DNA from: Nitratireductor sp. | Lineage (GTDB): Bacteria > Pseudomonadota > Alphaproteobacteria > Rhizobiales > Rhizobiaceae | DNA length: 61,447 nt | NCBI GenBank assembly: GCA_020441665.1 | Contig: JAGRLT010000098.1 | Location: forward strand, 1 to 61,447 | Reading direction: 5' to 3' | In this document: piece after piece, positions 1 to 7,834 of the stretch | Position numbering within the stretch: the first letter of the stretch is position 1 | Layout of the letters: every line of letters starts with the position of its first letter | Notes under the pieces: model-generated | Databases searched by the model: none | What the model was told of the DNA's origin: nothing | What the model saw: the letters and a program-made list of their open reading frames with translations, nothing else | Made by a program: the position numbers and the translations under genes

Positions 1-9
1 ACTAGCAAA

Positions 10-62
10 ACCACTTCCAGTGGTTCAAGCGAAGCGTTTCAAACCTCCGCCTCTGGCGGAGG
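10..62. terminator. Two adjacent hairpins
   Basis: Positions 10-24 form a perfect 6-bp stem (ACCACT/AGTGGT) with loop TCC. Positions 44-62 form a perfect 8-bp stem (CCTCCGCC/GGCGGAGG) with loop TCT. No strong T tract follows, so termination is only an inference. They may close a transcription unit lying outside the window. Nothing else recognisable lies between 63 and 301, apart from a ribosome binding site just ahead of the porin gene. Confidence 0.4.
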
Positions 63-301
63 TCACTGATTGTCATTTGCACCGACACCACGCTGGTCTG
101 GAGCACGATAACCCGGCCACTGATTGCCAAACATTTCTCAGCAAGCGGCCGTTTTCGCGGCTAAACGGCAACAATTGGCCAACAAAGTGTCTAGTGAGCG
201 GAAAATAGCTCAAAATCGGCTTGCCCATCCCACGTGGATTGGATTTCGGTACCTTGGGCTGTGTTGTTTGTTGGAACAGGACCAGCCGGGGGGCAGGAAA
301 A

Positions 302-1525
302 ATGAAAAGTTCTGGATATCCAATATTGATGGCATCTCTGCTGGCGCTTTCTTCAAGCGGTGCACTGGCAGGCGGCTTCACGCGCGGCGGGGCAGACACC
401 GACATTTTGTTCGAGGAAGCGCCAGTGGCTGTCCGCATGGGCGCCACCTTCGTAGTGCCGCAGCGTGGCGTCGAGAAGTTCAAGACCGTTTCTGGAACTT
501 CCAGGTCCAGCGACAGTGACTATTCCGACAGCTATGTGGTCCCGTCGGCCGCGTTCATGATCGGCCTCGGTGCCAATGCGCGCTGCGCTGGAACGTACAC
601 AACGCCGTATGGTGCGGATTCAAGTTTTGGCCGCGACTACATCGACCAGGGCAAGCTGTTCAGTGCGTCCGGTACTGTTGCCAATACGGTGGAGTCGGAG
701 GAATACGGGCTGACCTGCGGCCTGTTTACCGAAGCGGGTCGCGGCCGCCTGTGGCTGCTGGGCGGGGTGTTCTGGGAAAGCTTGTCGGCAAGCGAGACGG
801 CTGAACTGAGTGCAGCCGGTGCTGCTGGACTTAATGGCCTGATTGGATTTCCCGTGCTTACTGGTGGTGATGTAACTGAGCTTTCATTGTCGAGCGATCA
901 TCACCAACTGGGCTACCGCATCGGCGCTGCATTCGACATACCTGAGTATGCGCTTCGCATACAGGGTATGTACAAATCGGAAGTCGAACATGATCTTGAA
1001 GGCGCGCTTGCCGTTCCCGTTGTCGGCGAAATCGTGGCGCGCGGAAGTGTCGTGACGCCGCAAAGCTTTGAGTTGAAGGCGCAAAGCGGCATCGCGCCGG
1101 GAACGCTTGCCTTTGCCTCGGTGAAGTGGGTCGACTGGAGCATTCTCCAGCAAATCGACTACACGGTTGGCCCTGCACCGCAGAGCTTCGAGTTTTTCTG
1201 GCGAGACGGATGGACGATCTCCGGCGGCATTGGCAAACGGCTCACCGACCATGTTTCCGTTGCTTTGGGGCTTTCTTGGGACAAGGGCGTATCGACTTCT
1301 GAGGATATGTACACCGATGCGTGGTCGCTCGGGGGAGCGCTTAATCTGACTGACGCATTCGGTGGAATGTGGCGTCTTGGCGGTGCGGTTTCCTATTTGA
1401 CCGAAGGTGAAATCAAACAGGCAACGCTGGGCGGGGGCGGCGCCGGCAAAGGTGGCAAGTTCGGCTATACCGTTGATCAGGATTGGGCATATACCGGCTC
1501 CATCTCTTACAAACTGTCCTTCTGA
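302..1525 (+). CDS. FadL/OmpP1-type outer membrane transport protein
   Basis: 407-residue protein with an N-terminal signal peptide (about residues 1-23, ending in ALA before GGF). The rest has the alternating polar/aromatic pattern of an outer membrane beta-barrel and ends in a C-terminal aromatic residue (KLSF), as outer membrane proteins do. The stretch around residues 275-300, with a VKWVDWS motif, matches the OMPP1/FadL/TodX family, whose members import long-chain fatty acids or other hydrophobic compounds. The ATG at 302 was preferred because it begins the signal peptide and follows an AGGA-type ribosome binding site. The substrate cannot be told from sequence. It stands alone, with a convergent methyltransferase gene downstream. 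Confidence 0.8.
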   Translation: MKSSGYPILMASLLALSSSGALAGGFTRGGADTDILFEEAPVAVRMGATFVVPQRGVEKFKTVSGTSRSSDSDYSDSYVVPSAAFMIGLGANARCAGTYTTPYGADSSFGRDYIDQGKLFSASGTVANTVESEEYGLTCGLFTEAGRGRLWLLGGVFWESLSASETAELSAAGAAGLNGLIGFPVLTGGDVTELSLSSDHHQLGYRIGAAFDIPEYALRIQGMYKSEVEHDLEGALAVPVVGEIVARGSVVTPQSFELKAQSGIAPGTLAFASVKWVDWSILQQIDYTVGPAPQSFEFFWRDGWTISGGIGKRLTDHVSVALGLSWDKGVSTSEDMYTDAWSLGGALNLTDAFGGMWRLGGAVSYLTEGEIKQATLGGGGAGKGGKFGYTVDQDWAYTGSISYKLSF

Positions 1526-1548
1526 TCACGTTATGTGCGTCGTCCGCC

Positions 1549-2181
1549 TCAAACCTTGCGATGCACGAACACCCAGCCGGTCGAGCCCTCGACATTTGCA
1601 AGGTGCAGGCCGTGTTCGCGGCTGACCGGCTCAATCGTATGGGCATCTTCCAGCGCCGCGAGCTTGGCCGGAAACCGGCCCTCCTCGTAGAAGTGATCGT
1701 TGAGGCCGATGACCAGATAGCCGCCGGGCCGCAGCACACGGCAGATGTCGTCGATCGCATCGGGCATGACGTGGCCGAAGGAGAAGACGCCGACACAGGT
1801 CGCAGCCCCGTACTGGCCATCGGCGGCATCCAGGGGAGGGCGGTTGAGATCGGCCTCGAACAGACGGCGATAGGCGCCGCTTGCCCGCGCCCGTTCGAGC
1901 ATTTCCGGCGACAGGTCGCAACCGTCTACGGAGCCGAAGCCGGCCGCCCGGAGCGCCCTGCCGGAAAGTCCGGTGCCGCAGCCGACGTCGAGGATGGGCG
2001 CATCCATCGTCAGGCCGGCGGCTTTCAGCGCCGCCGCGCATCGCGCCGGCTGGCGATAGCCCTTTTCCTCGCCGACCTCGAGATCATACACCTCGGCCCA
2101 ATCGGCATAGTGACGCCGGGTCTCCGCCGTCGTCCGCAGGTCGTAGGCCTTGTCGAAATACCGTTTGCTCTCGTCAGCCAT
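1549..2181 (-). CDS. Class I SAM-dependent methyltransferase
   Basis: 210 residues. Motif I of class I methyltransferases (LDVGCGTGLSG) lies at about residues 64-74, followed by an acidic residue in the GCDLSPEML segment that would contact the ribose of S-adenosylmethionine. Later comes LRPGGYLVIGLND, typical of the UbiE/COQ5-like Methyltransf_11 and _25 domains. The start at 2181 gives a protein with a normal N-terminus; the open frame continues upstream without family similarity. The substrate is unknown. It is convergent with the porin gene, 23 bases away, and has no operon partners. Confidence 0.8.
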   Translation of the reverse strand: MADESKRYFDKAYDLRTTAETRRHYADWAEVYDLEVGEEKGYRQPARCAAALKAAGLTMDAPILDVGCGTGLSGRALRAAGFGSVDGCDLSPEMLERARASGAYRRLFEADLNRPPLDAADGQYGAATCVGVFSFGHVMPDAIDDICRVLRPGGYLVIGLNDHFYEEGRFPAKLAALEDAHTIEPVSREHGLHLANVEGSTGWVFVHRKV

Positions 2182-2649
2182 GTCGTGATCCTTCGCCTTT
2201 CCCCGGTCTTGCAGGGGAACAAAAGCGTGGCGGTTTTGCAACATCGAAGGCGGAGAAAACATCCCCCGCGCCGCCTGATGCCCCGGTAACCGGATCTTGC
2301 CTATTTTGCGCCATATTGCCGGTCGACCAAGGGGGAAGCCTGATCGGGCCCCGACGGCTGGTGATTGCCTCTCCGGGTCGCCCGTCTGTTGTGGCGATTG
2401 TGTGGTTGCAAGAGCCGTACTTTGGCCGAAAAGCCGGATTACATAACGTATAGGGAATACTGGGCGGTCATCGAGTCGCCCGCAAAGAGCCTTGGGAAAC
2501 AAAGGTTTCCACGCCGCAGACGAGACACCGGATGAACTGGAACCGCTCCGGAGACATCCACCGTCGAGCAGGGTCCGGGACAGGGTCTGCTGCTGCAGTG
2601 CGATCCTTCGAGATCGTCTGCCGGGGACAACAGGGAAGAACAGATCGAA
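2182..2649. other. Intergenic region between divergent methyltransferase and exoR-like gene
   Basis: 468 bases with no credible gene. It must hold divergent promoters. An AT-rich segment at 2436-2460 (containing ACATAACGTATAGG) is the most promoter-like part, but I cannot assign -35 and -10 boxes with normal spacing. The exoR-like gene may have a long leader. Confidence 0.4.
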
Positions 2650-3477
2650 ATGGCGCAAGCTGTTGTAGCGCGTAGGGCTTCCAGACTGGGCATGGCGGTG
2701 CTCGCCATGGCGCTCATTGCCAATGGCGCGGTGCTCGCCTCCGGCGGTAAGGCGCGTGCCTTCGACCCCAAAAAGGTTTTCAAGGAAGAAAAGCCGTCAG
2801 CCAAGAAACTCTTCCGCTTCTATCTGAAGAAGAAGGAGGAGGGTGACGAGGACGAGGCGCTCGACGTGCTGCAATATGCCGCCGAGCAGGGCAACCAGAC
2901 CGCCCAGTGGAAGCTCGGCAAGATGTATGAGTCGGGCGACAGCGTGGCGCGCGACCCGGCAAAGGCCTTCGAATTCTACAAGCGCATCGCCGATCACTAC
3001 GGCGAAGCCCGGCCCAATACCCCCGAATGGGCGATCACCGGCAAGGCCATGGTGGCGCTCGGCCATTATTATTCGCGCGGCATGCCGGAAGCCGGCATCA
3101 CCGTCGACCAGAACGAGGCGCGGGTGATGTACACCACCGCGGCGATGTATTTCCGCGATTCCGACGCCCAGTTCGAACTCGGCAAATTGCTGCTCGAGGG
3201 CGAGAACACGCAGGAAGAGGCCCGCCAGGGCATCCGCATGCTGCAGCTTGCCGACCAGAAGGGCCATGTCGGCGCCCTGGCCCTGCTCGGTCACGCCCTG
3301 GTCGAGGGCGAATATGTCCAGCAGGATGTGGTGCGCGGCCTGACCATGCTGACCCGCGCGAACGAGAAGGCGACGCCCGACATGCTGCCCTGGATCAACG
3401 GGTTGCAGCAGGAAGCCTTCGCGCTTGCCAGCGTCGAGCAGCGCCAGCAGGCGATCGCCGCCGTTCAAAGCCAGTAG
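2650..3477 (+). CDS. exoR: ExoR-like periplasmic Sel1-repeat regulator
   Basis: 275 residues: a signal peptide (about 1-37, ending KARA) and then helical Sel1/TPR-like repeats, visible as QTAQWKLGKMYESG, GHYYSRG, DAQFELGKLLLEGE and ALLGHALVEGE. Length, secretion signal, repeat order and C-terminal region resemble rhizobial ExoR. ExoR is the periplasmic protein that binds the ExoS sensor kinase, restrains ExoS-ChvI signalling, and is destroyed by proteolysis to switch on exopolysaccharide synthesis. That role is known from Sinorhizobium and inferred here. exoS and chvI are not in the window. Other secreted Sel1 proteins remain possible. A terminator hairpin follows. Confidence 0.65.
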   Translation: MAQAVVARRASRLGMAVLAMALIANGAVLASGGKARAFDPKKVFKEEKPSAKKLFRFYLKKKEEGDEDEALDVLQYAAEQGNQTAQWKLGKMYESGDSVARDPAKAFEFYKRIADHYGEARPNTPEWAITGKAMVALGHYYSRGMPEAGITVDQNEARVMYTTAAMYFRDSDAQFELGKLLLEGENTQEEARQGIRMLQLADQKGHVGALALLGHALVEGEYVQQDVVRGLTMLTRANEKATPDMLPWINGLQQEAFALASVEQRQQAIAAVQSQ

Positions 3478-3504
3478 ATCTTTCCAGCAAGGTTCGGCCG
3501 ATGC

Positions 3505-3534
3505 GGGCGGCATCCGGTGCCGCCCGGTTGTTTT
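3505..3534 (+). terminator. Rho-independent terminator after exoR-like gene
   Basis: Perfect 8-bp stem GGGCGGCA/TGCCGCCC with loop TCCGG at 3505-3525, followed by GGTTGTTTT. It lies 28 bases beyond the exoR-like stop codon. Confidence 0.7.
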
Positions 3535-3712
3535 GAGCGGCCCGTGACGGGCTCCCGCTTTACCCTTCCTTCACCTGCCGCTTACCCGCCATTAACCCTG
3601 TTCCTTGGCAATCGATAAAGCATGTCTTGATAGCATCGCGGCAAACCGGACGGCATGGGTGCCGCGCCATCTCAGCCAGGACAGGCCCGTTGCGGGCGAG
3701 GGGATCTTTGTG

Positions 3713-4735
3713 ATGCAGGAAAATCCGAGTGCCGATTTCACCAACCTGCTGCAGCGGCCGGGCGTCATTTCCGCCGCCGATGTGCTGCATTTCCGCCGCG
3801 AGGTGTTCCGCGACGGCATTGTCAGCCAGGCCGAGGCCGAAGCCGTCTTCGCGCTCAACGACAGGGCCGGCGAAACCTGCCCGGAATGGACCGAGTTCTT
3901 CGTCGAGGCGCTGACCGACTATACCGTCAACCAGGCCGAGCCGCGCGGCTATGTTTCCAATGCCAATGCCCAGTGGCTGGTCAATCGCATCTCCCATGAC
4001 GGCGTCGTCGATACCGTCAGCGAGCTTGAATTGCTGGTGCGCGTTCTCGCCAAGTCGACCCGGTGTCCGCCGGCCCTCGCGGGGTATGCCCTGGCGCAGG
4101 TCGCCTATGCGGTGGTCGAGGGCGAGGGGCCGCTCGCCCGCGGCATGCAGCTTACCAGGGGTGTGATCGGCGAGGCGGAGGTCGATCTCCTGCGCACCGT
4201 GCTCTATGCCGCCGGCGGCGCAAACGGCCTGTCGATTTCGCGCCAGGAGGCCGAAATCCTCTTCGATATCAATGAACGCACCGATGCGGCGCAGAACCAT
4301 CCGAGCTGGCAGGATCTGTTCGTCCGCGCCACCGCCAACTATCTGATGGCGGTTTCCTCGCCCGCCGCACCCTCGCGCGCCGAAGCGCTTGCCCGCCAGG
4401 AATGGCTCGACGACACCGAGGTCGATGTCGGCGGCTTCATGGGGCGCATGTTCTCGGGCCTCGGCGACATCTTCTCCGAAGGCTTCTTCGACGATGTCTT
4501 CACCTCCTCCCATGTCCAGATGGAGGGCGCCTGGGCGGCGCGCAACCGGGCGCGCCAAGCTGAGGCCGCAGCCAGCGAGGCGATCGATGCCGGCGAGGCG
4601 GCCTGGCTCGTCGAGCGCATCAGCCGCGACGGCAGGGTCAACCGCAACGAACAGGCGCTGCTTGAATTCATCCGGCGTGAGTCGGGCCATATCGACCCGC
4701 AGGTGCTCGACCTGATCGGCAGGACGGCGGCGTAG
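3713..4735 (+). CDS. Hypothetical protein with duplicated helical repeats
   Basis: 340 residues, no signal peptide. I do not recognise a named family. The protein is an internal duplication of two units. Unit A has the pattern DG-VS-xxEAExxF-xND followed by W-x2-FFV (about residues 34-73 and again about 165-215). Unit B has the pattern WLVxRISxDGxVxxxE (about 88-110 and again near the C-terminus, about 300-328). Each unit holds a D/N-G-x-V/I turn before a glutamate-rich helix, reminiscent of EF-hand or TerB-like helical repeats, but the calcium ligands are not convincing. The ATG at 3713 was chosen because GAGGGG precedes it by about ten bases. It is convergent with lipB. Confidence 0.7.
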   Translation: MQENPSADFTNLLQRPGVISAADVLHFRREVFRDGIVSQAEAEAVFALNDRAGETCPEWTEFFVEALTDYTVNQAEPRGYVSNANAQWLVNRISHDGVVDTVSELELLVRVLAKSTRCPPALAGYALAQVAYAVVEGEGPLARGMQLTRGVIGEAEVDLLRTVLYAAGGANGLSISRQEAEILFDINERTDAAQNHPSWQDLFVRATANYLMAVSSPAAPSRAEALARQEWLDDTEVDVGGFMGRMFSGLGDIFSEGFFDDVFTSSHVQMEGAWAARNRARQAEAAASEAIDAGEAAWLVERISRDGRVNRNEQALLEFIRRESGHIDPQVLDLIGRTAA

Positions 4736-4746
4736 CCGTCAGAGAG

Positions 4747-5460
4747 TCACGCGACCGGGCCGAACACGGCCGCGAAATTGCGCTTCAGCGCCGCATCGAG
4801 GTCCGCCATCGTCACCGGCAGGCCGAGATCGACCAGGCTGGTCACCCCGTGGCCGGTAATGCCGCAGGGCACGATGCCCTCGAAATGGGTCAGATCCGGC
4901 TCGACATTGATCGAGATGCCGTGAAAGCTCACCCATTTGCGCAGCCTGATGCCGATCGCCGCGATCTTGTCCTCGCGTCCGATGCCGGGCGCCAGCGGCG
5001 GCTTTTCCGGCCGCCGGACCCAGACGCCGACCCGGTCCTCGCGCCGCTCGCCGGTAATGTTGAAATCGCCAAGCGTCGCGATGATCCAGGCTTCGAGCGC
5101 CGCCACGAAAGCGCGCACATCCTGCCTGCGCCGGGTGAGATCGAGCATCACATAGGCGACCCGCTGACCCGGTCCGTGATAGGTGTACTGGCCGCCCCGA
5201 CCGGCGGCGTAGACGGGAAAGCGGTCGGGCTCGGTAAGATCGGCCGGATCGGCGCTGGTTCCCGCCGTATAGAGCGGCGGGTGCTCGACCAGCCAGACGG
5301 TTTCCGGCGCGCTTGCCGCGCGGATATCGGCGGCAAGCCGCTCCATGGTCTCGAGCGCCTGTTCGTAGGGGGTAAGCCCCGCCGCCACGCGCCACTCGAC
5401 CGGCGGCGAGCCCGGCGCGGGCAGAAAGGCGGCAGCAAGGGTTTCGCGATCGATCTGCAT
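4747..5460 (-). CDS. lipB: Octanoyltransferase LipB
   Basis: 237 residues. LipB moves the octanoyl group from acyl carrier protein to lipoyl domains of the 2-oxoacid dehydrogenases and the glycine cleavage system, the first step of endogenous lipoate synthesis in the cytoplasm. The family signatures are present: [12 protein letters not shown], the acyl-accepting cysteine in [15 protein letters not shown], and the conserved lysine in KIAAIGI. Length is normal for alphaproteobacteria. The gene is read alone on the minus strand. Between its start and the tRNA-Leu gene lie three 16-bp tandem repeats and the tRNA terminator. Confidence 0.95.
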   Translation of the reverse strand: MQIDRETLAAAFLPAPGSPPVEWRVAAGLTPYEQALETMERLAADIRAASAPETVWLVEHPPLYTAGTSADPADLTEPDRFPVYAAGRGGQYTYHGPGQRVAYVMLDLTRRRQDVRAFVAALEAWIIATLGDFNITGERREDRVGVWVRRPEKPPLAPGIGREDKIAAIGIRLRKWVSFHGISINVEPDLTHFEGIVPCGITGHGVTSLVDLGLPVTMADLDAALKRNFAAVFGPVA

Positions 5461-5489
5461 GGTCGTTCTTCGTGAAGCGGGCCATGATC

Positions 5490-5540
5490 CAGCAGGACCA
5501 TGACACAGCAGGACTACGGCACAGCAGGACTATGACACAG
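5490..5540. repeat. Three tandem 16-bp repeats plus partial fourth
   Basis: Units CAGCAGGACCATGACA (5490-5505), CAGCAGGACTACGGCA (5506-5521) and CAGCAGGACTATGACA (5522-5537), then CAG. They differ at three positions and lie between the lipB start and the tRNA-Leu terminator. Confidence 0.9.
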
Positions 5541-5573
5541 AAAAAGGCCCCCGGTACAACCGGAGGCCTTTTT
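5541..5573 (-). terminator. Terminator of tRNA-Leu
   Basis: Near-perfect inverted repeat AAAAAGGCC-CCGG / CCGG-GGCCTTTTT with T/A runs on both sides, directly after the 3' end of tRNA-Leu on the minus strand. It could work in both directions. Confidence 0.9.
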
Positions 5574-5576
5574 GAA

Positions 5577-5663
5577 TGGTGCGGTCGAGAAGACTCGAAC
5601 TTCCACCCGTGTTACCGGACAGCGACCTCAACGCTGCGCGTCTACCAATTCCGCCACGACCGC
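5577..5663 (-). tRNA. tRNA-Leu(GAG)
   Basis: 87 nucleotides including encoded CCA. The acceptor stem GCGGTCG pairs with CGACCGC, followed by discriminator A and CCA. The anticodon stem is CAGCG/CGCTG with loop TTGAGGT, giving anticodon GAG. A long variable arm (class II tRNA) precedes the T arm, as expected for leucine. The gene lies between lipB and the 5'-nucleotidase gene, on the same strand as both. Confidence 0.95.
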
Positions 5664-5776
5664 ATGAGAGTGAATGCCGCCTGGGCGGCAATTCCGTTGC
5701 GGCGTTTAGCAAATGCCCCTTTTGGACACAAGGCACAATTGGCGCTGCCGGTCGTTTTTGTCGATCCGCCTGCCTG

Positions 5777-7678
5777 TTACGGCAGCTTGATCGTAGCGCC
5801 GACCTTCAGCCGCCGCACATTGGCAACGCCGTTGGCATCCCTGATCTTCGGCCATTCGCGCGCATCGCCGTATTTTTCCCTGGCGATCGTCCACAGCGTA
5901 TCGCCCGGCTGGATGACGTAATCGCCGGCCATCATGACTTCGCCGCCGGAAGCGGTCTCCTCTTCCTTGGTCATGGTTTCGCCGGCGGAGGCGGTTTCTT
6001 CCTCCTTGGCCATGGTCTCGCTGCCCTCTGCCGCGGCGGGCATATCCTTCGCCATCGACATCATCGGCAGTTCGCCCTTGACGATGCGGCCGTCGGTATA
6101 GGGCTTGTAGGGCGAATGGGCCGCAATGTAGTCGGCAACCACCTGTTCGAGGCCCGGACCGAAATCATAGGCGTTCATGCCCTTGTCCTTGAAGACGGCA
6201 TAGCCATCACCGCCGCCCCGCATGAAGTCGTTGGAAACGAGCTTGTAGGTCTTGTCGGGGTCGATATCGACCCACTGATCGCCTTCCATAACCTGGACCT
6301 GGGTGACGCGGCCCTTGAGCGGTTCGGCGGTATCGTTCCAGCTGAAACGCAAGCCCGCCACCTGCGGGAAACGGCCCTTGATTTCCGTAACCTGGCTGAC
6401 GCCGTTCTCAAGCGCGGCGACGACGTCGGAACCCTTGAGCTCGAAGGTGGCCAGCGCGTTCTGGAACGGCAGCACCGACAGAACCTCGCCCATGGTGACC
6501 GCGCCCTCATCGATCGAGGCCCTGAGCCCGCCGCCGTTCTGGATCGCGATGGTGACCCCCTGGTTCTTCACCTGGTCGAGCATGGCGTCGGCGACGAGAT
6601 TGCCCATCGAGCATTCTTCGAGGCGGCAGGTGTCGCGGTCGCCATTGACCACGCCGGAGGTTTCACCCACCGGCTTCGCCTTCAATTCCTCGATCGGGCC
6701 GGCCAGTTCCTTGACCCGCGCCGCCACCGCCGCATCGGGTATGACGCTCGCATCCAGCAGATGCGGTTCGCCGAAGGCACCGGTCACCACGCCCTCATCG
6801 TTGAAGTTGACGCTGACCTCGCCGAGATATTTGGAATAGGAATAGGCCTGGACGATCGGCACCATGACGCCGGTCGGCCCCTCGATCATCACCGGATAGG
6901 GGCCTGCCGCGCCTTCCTCCTTGTTGGAAAGAAGCGTGTGGCTGTGGCCGCCCACGATCACGTCGATGCCGGGTACGGAAGCCGCGATCTTCTCGTCCAT
7001 CGCCAGGCCCACATGGGTCAGCGCGATGATCTTGTTGACGCCCTTGGCCTCGATTTCGGGAACCACCGATTTCAGCATGGCGATCTCGTCGACAAAGGCG
7101 ACATTGTCGCCCACTGACGAAATCTCCTTGGTTTCGGTCGCCAGCGCCCCGACGATGCCGATCTTCTCGCCACCGACCTCAAGGATCACATAGCCCGGAA
7201 ACTTGTCCTTCAGCGACGGCTCGAAATAGACCGACGTATTGGACGAGATAATCGGAAATTCCGCCTTCTCGATGAACCGGGCGAGGTTGGCCGGGCCGTC
7301 GTCGAACTCGTGATTGCCGATCGTCATGGCGTCGGGCTTGATGCCGTTGAGGAATTCGACGGCGGCATCTCCCTTGTAGGTCGAGTAGAACAGCGAGCCC
7401 TGAAATTCGTCGCCGGCATCGAGCACCAGCACATTGGCGCCCTGGCTCTTGAGCGCGTCGCGGCGCTCCTGGATCTTGGCATGCATGCGGGCAATGCCGC
7501 CGAAGCACTTGCCCTCGGCTTCATCTTCCGCCGAACAGGTCGAATTGAACCGGTTGATCGGTTCGAGGCGGCTGTGCAGATCGTTGAGGTGCAGGATGTC
7601 GAGCACGTAGTCCGCTTTCGCGGGAACGGTGCTCAGCGCCAATAGGGAAACGCAGGAAAGTGCGGCCAGTCGGTTCAT
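5777..7678 (-). CDS. Secreted 5'-nucleotidase/metallophosphatase with C-terminal LysM
   Basis: 633 residues. A signal peptide (1-22, ending AKA) leads into the metallophosphoesterase domain with LNDLHSR, DAGDEFQGS, GNHEFDDG and the GGHSH motif, then the 5'-nucleotidase C-terminal substrate domain (NGGGLRASI, around residues 375-385). Such enzymes hydrolyse nucleotides or UDP-sugars in the periplasm. After about residue 540 come a low-complexity linker with two copies of an ETM-KEEETAS sequence and a LysM domain (YVIQPGDTLWTIAREKYGD) that should bind peptidoglycan. LysM on a UshA-type enzyme is unusual. A strong AGGAG ribosome binding site precedes the ATG. Confidence 0.9.
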   Translation of the reverse strand: MNRLAALSCVSLLALSTVPAKADYVLDILHLNDLHSRLEPINRFNSTCSAEDEAEGKCFGGIARMHAKIQERRDALKSQGANVLVLDAGDEFQGSLFYSTYKGDAAVEFLNGIKPDAMTIGNHEFDDGPANLARFIEKAEFPIISSNTSVYFEPSLKDKFPGYVILEVGGEKIGIVGALATETKEISSVGDNVAFVDEIAMLKSVVPEIEAKGVNKIIALTHVGLAMDEKIAASVPGIDVIVGGHSHTLLSNKEEGAAGPYPVMIEGPTGVMVPIVQAYSYSKYLGEVSVNFNDEGVVTGAFGEPHLLDASVIPDAAVAARVKELAGPIEELKAKPVGETSGVVNGDRDTCRLEECSMGNLVADAMLDQVKNQGVTIAIQNGGGLRASIDEGAVTMGEVLSVLPFQNALATFELKGSDVVAALENGVSQVTEIKGRFPQVAGLRFSWNDTAEPLKGRVTQVQVMEGDQWVDIDPDKTYKLVSNDFMRGGGDGYAVFKDKGMNAYDFGPGLEQVVADYIAAHSPYKPYTDGRIVKGELPMMSMAKDMPAAAEGSETMAKEEETASAGETMTKEEETASGGEVMMAGDYVIQPGDTLWTIAREKYGDAREWPKIRDANGVANVRRLKVGATIKLP

Positions 7679-7834
7679 GGGGATCTCCTGAAAGGGTTCG
7701 CGGCGGGGCAGGCGAGGGCACCGCCATTACCGTCAGGTTAGATAGACCCTTTCAGTGTGACAAGGGGAATAAGACCCGCCTTTGGCTGGGGCCGGTATTC
7801 GAACTGCCTTCGACCAACCGCCTTCGACCGGGCC

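Noticed and set aside
1483..2289. Long open frame on the plus strand across the methyltransferase gene
   Set aside because: It lies opposite a clear SAM methyltransferase gene and shows no family motifs; high GC makes antisense frames long.
3581..3600. CtrA box before the duplicated-repeat gene
   Set aside because: TTAC-N6-TTAAC has the wrong spacing and a mismatch in the first half-site.
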